Origin: Manihot esculenta
Taxonomy: Eukaryota; Streptophyta; Magnoliopsida; Malpighiales; Euphorbiaceae
Length of the DNA stretch: 64,000 nucleotides
Direction: 5' to 3'
NCBI RefSeq assembly: GCF_001659605.2
Contig: NC_035174.2
Span: forward strand, 870,389-934,388
Of this stretch, positions 47,955-56,487 are shown one piece after another. Within the stretch, counting starts at the first letter, position 1; the number at the start of each line of letters is the position of its first letter. The notes beneath the pieces are model-generated. The model worked only from the letters and a program-made list of their open reading frames with translations, did no database searches and was not told the origin of the DNA. The position numbers and the translations under genes are program-made.

Positions 47955-50377
47955 TGTAATACCCGGCTAGACTCTGGTATCGGAATTCCTACCGTCCGGT
48001 GGAATCTCGGATGTCGGAAACCTCTAGAAGGGTAAAACCATGTTTTATGAAATGTTTTTAATGTATTTTATGTTTTTAAGCAAAAAGGAAATTGAGTTTT
48101 TAATGAAAAAGACCAAAGGAGGCTTTGCCAGGTTCGGCCGCCGAAAGTGAGGTTCGGCCGCCGAACATGGTGGGGTTTTGGGAGCGCTTTAGGCCTCCGA
48201 AAGCCTTGTTTGAAAGACTCAAGGTTCGGCCGCCGAACCTCATGTTCGGCCGCCGAACATGCATGAGATGTGGGGGCACGTTAGGCCGCCGAAAGGTGAC
48301 AGAACCTGCCCTATAAAGGACCCCGTGACCGAAACAGGCGAGGTTTTCTCTCCCATTTCGGCCGACGGTAAGCTTTAGCCCTCCTATGGTCATTTTAAGT
48401 GTTTTCCCTCAAATCCTTTAGATCTTAACAAGTTACATCTTGTTTTTGAAGAGTTTTAAAGTTTAAGCAAGTTTTGGAGCTTTGAGGTTCAAGAACTCGA
48501 ATCTCCCCACCTTCGAGCTAGGATCGTTTCTCTCTCGATCTTCAAGAGGTAAGAGCCGATCTCTAGTTCTAAATGTGTTTTAAGTAAGTTTTATGCAAGT
48601 TTTTGGGGTAGAAATGCATGAGTAGGCTTGATGGGTTTTTTATGAAAAATCCATGGTTTTAATGTGTGTTTATGTGCAATGTGGCTTGCTTGTGTGTTGT
48701 AGTTGGGGTTTAAGCTTGTTGGAGACCCCTAGGAGCTTGTATGCTTGAGTATACTTGTTGTAGAATAGGTTTATGCATGATTGGTTGTGTAGGGGGTTGT
48801 TTTGGGCATGAAGAACCAAGTTTCTGCCCTTTGGCAGAAACCAGGTTCGGCAGCCGAAGGTACTTTCGGCCGCCGAACCAGCTCGGGAGGCAGCTTTAGG
48901 CTGCCGAAGCCTGCCCCCGAAAGTTGGAGTTTCGGCTCTGTCCGAGACTTTCGGCCGCCGAAGGTGCCGCCGAACATGCATGAGTTTCGTCTCTGTCTGG
49001 GAGTTTCGGCCGCCGAAGGTGCCGCCGAACCTGCCTGACTTTCGGCTCTGGAGGGACTTCCGGCCGCCGAAGGTGCCGCCGAAAGTGCCCTTCCCAGCCT
49101 TTTCTTGCATGTTTTCTAGGGATGTTTTGAGGTGTTTTTAGGAAGTTTTTGGGGGTATGTTTAGAGTTATGTTCTTGTTGTTTGGTGCCTCATTTGAGTC
49201 CACCTGTGTAGGTTCGGACCCGAGGACCCGAGACCCCCGGTTGTGAGATAGTCTTTCAGAGTCCGTCGTTAAAGCTTCGGTCACCAGGTGAGTGGGATCT
49301 TTCCCTAAGTCTTTAAGTAATGAATAAATGAACAAATGAATGAATCTGATAGCATACTCATGCATCATTAATGCCATGCGATGTTTCAGGATGTTTGCAT
49401 TAGAAATTCACGAATATGTTGCATTGCATAATTTGATGTTGATGTAGATGGTTATTGGGTGATCCATAGTCCTCTAATGTTATGTTATGATGATATGTTA
49501 TGGAAGACCAGTGAGGCCCATTCTACGCCCCTGGCACTATGTAAGAGAAAGACCAGTGAGGCCCATTCTACGCCCCTGGCACTTTGGAATGTTATGTTAT
49601 GTATGTTATGTAAGAGAAAGACCAGCGAGGCCCATTCTACGCCCCTGGCACTTGGAGATGTGAGGACTAATGGTGACAATACCATCCTTTATGTGATTAA
49701 ATGTGATGTGTTGCATTTCATGAAAGCATGTAAAGTAAAAGTTATGTTATTCAATGTTAATAATAAAATGAATAATAATATACCTAAAAAGTGTGGAATT
49801 AAAGCAAATGTAAATAATAAAATGAAGAATAAAATACCTAAAAATGGAGGAATTAATATCATGTTTTTACTTTTTGCTCACTGGGCTTTTTAGCTCACCC
49901 CTCTCCCCTAACCCCAGTCTTGCAGGTACTGTGTAGATAGAGAAGTCAGAAGAGTAAGAGGAGGTTATGTAATAGCATAGCTGTGGACATGGTTTATTCA
50001 TAATGTAAAAGTATGTTATGTAATGTAATGTAAGTTTTATAGTGTGCTTGACTAGAGTCTGTTGTAATCCCTTAAATACATGAGATAAATGTTTTATGAT
50101 GTTTATGTAACCCAAGCCTGATATATTTTATGTACCCCATTGGAGTATTTGTTGAGAACTCCAATGAGGGGTTTATGTTATGATTATGCATGCACAGGCT
50201 AGACTGGGTAAAGAAATGTTTGAATGAAAGAAAAATTTTAATTTTTATGTATGTTTTGGTTCATGTATGGGATTGAACAGGTTCACAGGATGTATGTTTG
50301 GCTTGCTACGGGTTCCGGCGGCCTTAAGCCGACCTGAATCCTAGCGCCGGTAGCGATCCGGTTTCCGGGTCGTTACA
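47955..50377 (+). mobile_element. RE-E 3' LTR
   Basis: Same length and, by eye, the same sequence as 40,186-42,608 except C at 48,729 for T at 40,960. It ends CGTTACA and is followed by the ATTTT duplication. Confidence 0.95.
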
Positions 50378-50382
50378 ATTTT

Positions 50383-50482
50383 ACAGGTACTCAGAGAGTA
50401 TAGCAGACTTGCTACGGGTTCTGACGGCCTTAAGCCGATCTGAATCCTAGCGCCGGTGACGGTCCATTTTGGGGTCGTTACA
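50383..50482 (+). mobile_element. Forward B-type LTR, 3' terminus
   Basis: It continues the LTR cut at 40,185 (ACAGGTACTCAGAGAG) and ends GGGGTCGTTACA at 50,482. GTAAC follows, the imperfect partner of GCAAC at 36,560-36,564. Confidence 0.85.
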
Positions 50483-50817
50483 GTAACATATTCGTGGTTT
50501 CTAATGCAACAACCTATTATATCTCATGGCATTCGTGATGCATGAATCATGCTGAATCATTTATTATTTACTTTAAAACGTAAAGAGTTATTTCACTCAC
50601 CTCTGGTTAGCTCAGACCAGACACTGGGGCAGCTGACTCACTGCTGAGGTCCTCGGTTCCTCGGGTCCGAACCTACACAGGTGGACTCAAATGAGGGACC
50701 AAACATCTATGAACATGACTCTAAAAATACTCCCCAAAAATCCCCTGAAACACCTTAAAACATCCATAGAAAACATGCAAAGGAGGGCTGAACAGGGTAC
50801 TTTCGGCGGCATGTTCG
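50483..50817 (-). mobile_element. Reverse LTR fragment, continuation of 35,691-36,564
   Basis: It reads, in reverse, through the conserved ATATTCGTG and TGATGCATGAA stretches, the splice-like CTCACCTCTGG (about 50,595), the module ending ACCTACACAGGTGGAC (about 50,685) and the first leader palindromes, stopping at 50,817. Confidence 0.75.
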
Positions 50818-51132
50818 TGTAACGACCCGAAAATCGGACCGCTACCTGCGCTAGGATCCAGATCGGTATAAGGCCGCCGGGACCCGTAGCAAGCCTAATA
50901 ATCATCCTGTAAACCTGTTTAATCCCATACATGATCAACAACAAACATAAAAATTTTGAACTTTTCTTTCATTCATTCATTCTTTCATTCATTCACCAAA
51001 CTCATTTCCTTTACACTTAAAACATGAAAACATATGAAAAACACTTTAGAAAATATATCTATTACCCTTCTAGAGAGGTCCGACATCCGAGATTCCACCG
51101 GACTACAGGAATTCCAATGCCCGACTCTAGCC
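50818..51132 (-). mobile_element. Internally deleted reverse LTR
   Basis: An LTR 3' terminus of about 185 bp (TGTAACGACCCGAAAATCGG to CATTCACCAAACTC) is joined directly to an LTR 5' terminus (ATTACCCTTCTAGAG to CCGGGTATTACA). It is a near twin of the start of 35,691. The right end closes the reverse block inside the Copia LTR, followed by ACCTT. Confidence 0.7.
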
Positions 51133-51494
51133 GGGTATTACAACCTTGATTTATGTTCAAACTAGATATCGTGTGACAAAGGGATTAATACATGTTCTAT
51201 TTAATAGGCTTTATCGGACTATCGATCCTCATATTAATTGGGTAATCATAATGTCTTGCTAGAGGCCGCTTATGATTTATGGGCCTTGTGGGACTGGTCT
51301 TATTGCCAATTAATGTGAGTCTATTGGGTCACACACAAGAATGTTGTTGATGTGCTATATTAATGGGATAAAAGTCCATTAGTATAATTAATAATAATAA
51401 AGTGTTATTATTATTAATATTATTTATTTATTATTATAAGATAATAATATTTAAAAGGATCTGCAGTCTATCTGTAACTGTTACAGATAAAGAA

Positions 51495-51671
51495 CTCTAT
51501 CACATAAGATATTTGAGTATCTGCGAGATTATGGTAGTTAGTTATGAACACAACTTTATCACATAAGATATTTGAGTATCTGCGAGATTGTGATAGTTGG
51601 TTATGAACACAACTCTATCACATAAGATATTTGAGTATCTGTGAGATCGTGATAGTGGGTTCTGAATACAA
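51495..51671 (+). repeat. Three tandem 59-bp repeats in the Copia LTR
   Basis: The unit begins CTCTATCACATAAGATATTT and starts at 51,495, 51,554 and 51,613. The copies differ at a few bases. Such repeats in a U3 or R region may be enhancer-like. Confidence 0.85.
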
Positions 51672-52037
51672 CTCTTTTATGAAAAGGGTTGTGGGAAAAC
51701 AAAAAGGCTGAAACATATAAAAACTCTTCTACGAATTGTGGAAAAAAAATGTATTTTTAGAAAATTCAGTCTAACAGTTGTAGATTGTGGAGCACATAAT
51801 CTATCCATCAAAGTGAGCTAGCACTCCAGAAGAGACGTTCGTGTGGATACCATAGCGGGTGTTCGTTGAAAAAGTAGCACCTTGAGTCCGGGATTGTATC
51901 TTCTCGTCGAGTCTAATAAGTCAGTAGCTTATCATTCCTTTCGAATTAAACGAAGCACACGGATCCCGAGAAAATTAGAGATTTTAATTTTTTCGCTGCG
52001 TGTTTGGATTGCAGTAAATCTCTGGATTTCCTAACAA

Positions 52038-52552
52038 TGTTATCAGAGCCAACCTATGATCTTCGTTTAAGTCGAATATGCCATGTTTGATGTGTTATAT
52101 GTGATATAAGTTTGCTAGAATGACATGATAATTAGACCGTATAGTTCGTTTTACATATGATGTAAAAAACGATAGATTTATATGTGATATAAATCCATGA
52201 TATCTATAGGCTTTATGTGAAAATCGTTTTCACAAAATATACACACACATATGCATTATTGTTATTTGTTAATATGATTAATAAATGATGGTATCATTTT
52301 CTGTATAGTCAGGATTGTTTGATATGATCAAACAAATACTGATAAGATCAGTAAAATCAATCTGACTGATATACAGAATAAGGGGATTTAGGCAGTAATC
52401 TGTTAATAGCGGGACCGCCGTGTGCGTAGCGCCTTAGATATCATTCCTGTAACAAGATAAACTTTAAGATAATAAGTTTATAACATGTTTGCACGAAATA
52501 TGTTGTGATTATGTAGTGTCTTGGCATGGTGCATAGCATGGCCTTATTAACT
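52038..52552 (+). mobile_element. Primer site and leader stub of the Copia element
   Basis: TGTTATCAGAGCC (52,038-52,050) resembles the tRNA-Met primer site with one mismatch. About 500 bp of non-coding leader follows, then Tat sequence begins abruptly. No Copia coding sequence survives. Confidence 0.65.
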
Positions 52553-53110
52553 TAGGAATCCATTATTAACATTTAAAATTTTGAAAAAAGCCGTAAACAG
52601 ATTTAAAGAACGGGCAAAACCACAGCCTCTACACATCACCTCAAAGGCGCTCATAAATAAAATTGAATTTGGGATCAACATCCGAGGAGTGATCCGGTAA
52701 AATCTAAAAATAAAATGAGCAAACCCGAAAAAGGAAAAAGAAAAACCATAGTCAACCTGTTTTAGATAAAAAAAAAAATAAGCCTCCTCTTTGATTGAGC
52801 ATCCACTAGATTAGGGGGAAGGAGGCAAGGAAAACAGAGCAATCCGTTCGTTTAGATTCGGAGCCCGAATGTAATGAGTCTCCGTGGAAAGAAAGGATTG
52901 ATGGAAAGCCTCCTGGAGAAAGGTAAGAGTTATCCTAGAAATAATTTTTTCTACCCAAGAGAATGGCAGAGGGGCCATTAAAAAAGAAGCGCGTACCTGA
53001 GATTTGAAAAACTCGGAAGAAGAAGGGAAAAGCAAGAGGAACTCTAAGAAATGGCAAACAGAGGCAGCAAGAATAACAAGAGTACTGAAAGTAAGAAAAT
53101 GAAGATGAAA
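52553..53110 (-). pseudogene. Antisense ORF of the Tat element, N-terminal part, right copy
   Basis: 52,553-52,932 repeats 34,240-34,617 with some substitutions. Read on the minus strand from about 53,060, it gives FYRITPRMLIPNSILFMSAF-type sequence that joins the left copy's downstream part. Frame breaks are present. The 380-bp duplication flanks the Copia remnant. Confidence 0.55.
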
Positions 53111-53139
53111 GCTTGATTTTATATACTAAGCTAAGCATT

Positions 53140-53901
53140 TATAAGCCTTCAATAAATTGCATTTCGATAATCCCAACAGCAGCGACCTTTGAGATTCCTC
53201 TTGAGGGATGTGCACGCGTATCACGAGTACTTATGACGATGCCTCGTAAATCAAGAAGAATCAATGAATGCACATTTAATAATGAAAGCGTCGATTTTGA
53301 ATCGTTCCCCCAACCGTCATAAATAACTCTTGGGGAATCGAAAGGCACTGATAACATACTAATGATGGGTCCTTTGAGATCGTGATACATGTACAAGAAA
53401 GTAGAAGGATCCACACCAACACGTCCGGTCCGACCACCGTACAGAAAGACCATCTATCTTAGTGTGTAGGTTAGACCTCCAGCATCTGCAACTTCACCAA
53501 TGCTCGGAGCAAACAGGCCGATCTCTTTAAGACATGCAGATACTTCTTACGGTTATAATTACGCATGCAAGTAGGACTGACAGACAAGACGCAAATGATG
53601 GATAGGATATGGCAAAAGCGGCTCAGCATTTATTATCCAATTACCACCACAAATGAGCCGCCTGACACTTCTGCCACAACACTCCACCGTCGCGTCCGAT
53701 AGGACGATCCGTCAGAATCCACCAGAACGATCAAGGTATTAATACTCCTGAATCAATTACGTAAAGAGACGGATTTTACAAAACCCAAATCATAGAAGCT
53801 CTCAACTTTCTCCAAGAATTCAGATCCATTAACTTCTCTGTGAATCAAACCCTTGCCTATGTGTCATCATCTCTTTATCGCACCGGATCTCACACATATC
53901 A
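53140..53901 (+). mobile_element. 3' LTR region of the Tat-lineage element (left edge uncertain)
   Basis: 53,655-53,901 matches 23,042-23,354, and both end CATATCA. I cannot place the 5' edge of this LTR and give the interval loosely. No coding frame is credible here. Confidence 0.55.
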
Positions 53902-55440
53902 GAACTATAACTACAATAAGTTAAAGTTGATATCTTGTAAGGCTAGCATAGGATTAGGGATTCTTAATCAAATACATATTTATTTTTGCCCTTCCATATG
54001 TGTCAAAAAGTAAAAAACAACAAGAGTTAAAAGCAAAGAAAAGTAAAAACAACAATAGTTAAAAGCAAAGTACAATAAGAGTTTGTCCTTGATCTTGCCA
54101 ATAAAGTTTTCTGCCACGTGAGGAAACTAGGAAAACCATAAAATATAGTTTATATGAACATGGATTAACAAACCAATTAAGACGAGCATAATGATACTGA
54201 AAAAACATATGCTCTAAAATTTCCAACACAGACCGGCAAATAAAACATTAAGTCAAACTTAATATGTCATCTAACAAGATTAGCCAACAATGCGTTAGGG
54301 AGGGGTCACCAAAGAAAGAACTTTTCTAATTTATTTGTTTTAATCTTTATAATATGAAAAATTAATTACTCAATCCTTTAATTTTATAAAAATGCTTACT
54401 AATTAGTCCCTTTAATTAAATGTATTTTAGATTTTTGTGCAAAGAAAATTTACTATATAGTTCCTATTATATAGAAAAACTCATTAATTGGTTAATTTGT
54501 TAAAATACATTAAAACATTCTTAAGATATTAAAAATATATTAATTAGTATTTTTATTAATTTTAGCTATTTAGTGTCTGTAAAATAGAAAATTCATTAGT
54601 TAATCATTCAATTTTATAAATATGTCTACTAATTAGTTATTCATATTGAAAATATTTGAAATTTTCCTTGAATACTTAACGATTAAAATTGATGGAGAGA
54701 TTAATTAGTAGATTTTTTAAAATTTATGAGATATTTTAATGTATTTTTCAAAATTAATATATTAATTAGTGAGTTTTTATATACCACATAGACTAAATAA
54801 TAATTTTTATTTTTATAATACTTAACGGTCAAAATTAATGAAAAAACTAATTAATATACTTTTTAAAATCTCAAAGATATTTTAATGTATTTTTTAAAAT
54901 TATAAGACATAACTAATAAATTTTTTTATATTATAAATATAAAAAAAATAATTTTTTTATTATGATATTATATACTATGTAAATATAATTTATTATTTAT
55001 TTTTATATATAACTGTTTATAGAATTATTTATATTTATATTTTATTATTAAATATTATATTTAAAAAAAAATTCTTACTTATTTTTATACAAACAATTTT
55101 TAAGAAATAAATAACAAAAAACAAAAACTATTTTTAATTTTGAGAAAGCAAAAAATAAAATTTCTATAATAATATCAAATATACCATTAATTTTCAATTT
55201 ATTTAGCTTAATTGAATTTAAAATTAAACCGATTAATTACATATTTTTATATTTTATTAATGTAATAAATTATATATTTTTATTAGTTGTTTATAATTTA
55301 TTAAAATATCTAAAATATTTTAATTATAATCAGCAGCGATTTACTATCAACTATTAACAGTATCTAATAGCTAAATCATACGAGATCTTATAAAATAATA
55401 ATATAGTTTTTGCTTTTATTTCTCACAGGCCAAGATTTCC
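53902..55440. repeat. AT-rich intergenic DNA with degenerate direct and inverted repeats
   Basis: There is no credible gene. Two direct repeats of about 110 bp start at 54,672 and 54,818 (ATACTTAACG...AAAATT, then GATATTTTAATGTATTTT). A shorter inverted copy lies at about 54,479-54,520 (TAAAATACATTAAAAC). The pattern fits old MITE-like or fold-back sequence, unclassified. Confidence 0.5.
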
Positions 55441-55477
55441 TGTTATTTATGTCTACATATAAATAATAAGCCATTTC

Positions 55478-55625
55478 TTGGGCTTCTTAAGATTTTGTTT
55501 AGCTGAGCCGTATGCGTGCGGTAGATGAATGAGGTCTAAAAGCCCAGCTGAGCCCAGAAAGGAAACCCTAGGCTTATCACAATCCACCGATCTCACTCCT
55601 CGTTGCTTATATACGCTTCATTTCT
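55478..55625 (+). promoter_or_regulatory. EF-2 core promoter region (site II motifs, telo-box, TATA-like)
   Basis: TGGGCTT at about 55,478, AGCCCAGCTGAGCCCA at about 55,540 (two reverse TGGGCY site II elements) and AAACCCTA at about 55,563 (telo-box) lie just upstream of TTATATACGC (about 55,606). In plants this combination marks genes of the translation machinery and growth-linked expression. The TATA-like site may instead lie within the 5' UTR if transcription starts earlier. Confidence 0.6.
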
Positions 55626-55785
55626 CTGACCATCATGTCTGGTTACTGAAGAGAGACACTCGGAAAGCCCTCTCTTCTTTCGCCGCCTCTGTCTCGACTC
55701 TTTTGTCCCGTCAGTATTCGCTTTTTTCTCTTTTGATTCTTTATCTTTGTATTACCTGCGATTTTTCTCTTTCTACTCTGTTATC

Positions 55786-56261
55786 GTAGATTTCGATCTG
55801 TTTGCTCTTAATGCTAATTTGGGTTGGATGGCTTAGTTTATGTTTTCTTTTTCTAATTTGTATTTTATCTATTTTTAATGATGTTTCTGTTTAAGTAAGA
55901 TGATTATTGATGTGGATCGTAAAGTTTAATGTTAAAAAAATGTTTGATTGCTGGAATTGATTTTTTAGTTCATTTATTTTATTACAGTAATACGATTGTA
56001 TAGGCAACAAATTCAAGTTATTTTCTAAATTTGATCCCCCCCAAAATACGTCACACTGCCTTATCCAGCTGATTTTTGCAGATTTATATAGTAATTCATT
56101 CTATCATTGCTATAGTTATCAAATATTTTGTGTAATTTATTGATTGTTTGTGTATGTTTTAAGTGATTTGCTTTTTTAGTGATTAGTTATAAGAGGGAGG
56201 AAGGAAGGCTGTTGTAAACTGATTGAGTTTAGGATTGCCTTCTAATATCGGTACCATTTCA

Positions 56262-56302
<41 letters not shown>

Positions 56303-56439
56303 GTCGCCCCCCCCCCCCCCCCCCAAAAAAAAAAAAAAAGGTAGAAGTGGATCATTAGTTGATTGCTTTCAATAATACTGTCTTACATTAGATATTTCTT
56401 CTGTAATTTTACTTCAAGTTGTTTTTGTTTTCTGTGCAG
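55786..56439 (+). other. Probable 5' UTR intron of EF-2
   Basis: A strong acceptor (TTTTCTGTGCAG, ending 56,439) lies 48 bases before the ATG. The best donor I see is GTAGATTTCG at 55,786, but other GT sites are possible. The intron holds the CT microsatellite and C/A tract at 56,262-56,339. Leader introns often raise expression of plant housekeeping genes. Confidence 0.5.
56262..56339 (+). repeat. CT microsatellite followed by C18 and A15 tracts
   Basis: A nearly pure CT repeat (56,262-56,302) is followed by 18 C (56,307-56,324) and 15 A (56,325-56,339). It lies in the probable leader intron of EF-2. It is likely to vary in length. Confidence 0.9.
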
Positions 56440-56487
56440 TTATACTTAGTGATAGCAATTAGTGGTGAACTCTAAAGACTAGTCAAA

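Larger units (their letters stand above)
40186..50377 (+). mobile_element. RE-E: complete, apparently intact Ty3 chromovirus (Tekay-like)
   Basis: The element is 10,192 bp with two LTRs of 2,423 bp each, an ATTTT target duplication, a tRNA-Met primer site (42,612-42,629), one uninterrupted gag-pol frame (42,859-47,847), a hairpin (47,918-47,939) and a purine tract (47,942-47,954). By eye the LTRs differ at one base (T at 40,960, C at 48,729). All the parts needed for autonomous transposition appear present, and it is the youngest insertion in the window. Tekay/Del membership is inferred from the C-terminal chromodomain-like motif and gene order. Confidence 0.95.
34616..52036 (+). mobile_element. 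Ty1/Copia-type LTR split by a 15.9-kb nest of chromovirus LTRs
   Basis: The two pieces 34,616-35,260 and 51,133-52,036 form one LTR of about 1.55 kb. Its ends are TGTTAG and CTAACA, a perfect 6-bp inverted terminus. A TGTTATCAGAGCC primer site follows at 52,038. Near the end it has the TTTTTTCGCTGCGTG run common in Copia LTRs. A 59-bp tandem repeat lies in the second piece. No Copia gag-pol or second LTR is present. The element survives only as an LTR plus a leader stub. Confidence 0.75.

Noticed and set aside
51495..51671. Tandem 59-bp units considered as a CRISPR-like or satellite array
   Set aside because: There are only three direct units without distinct spacers, inside a Copia LTR of a plant genome.
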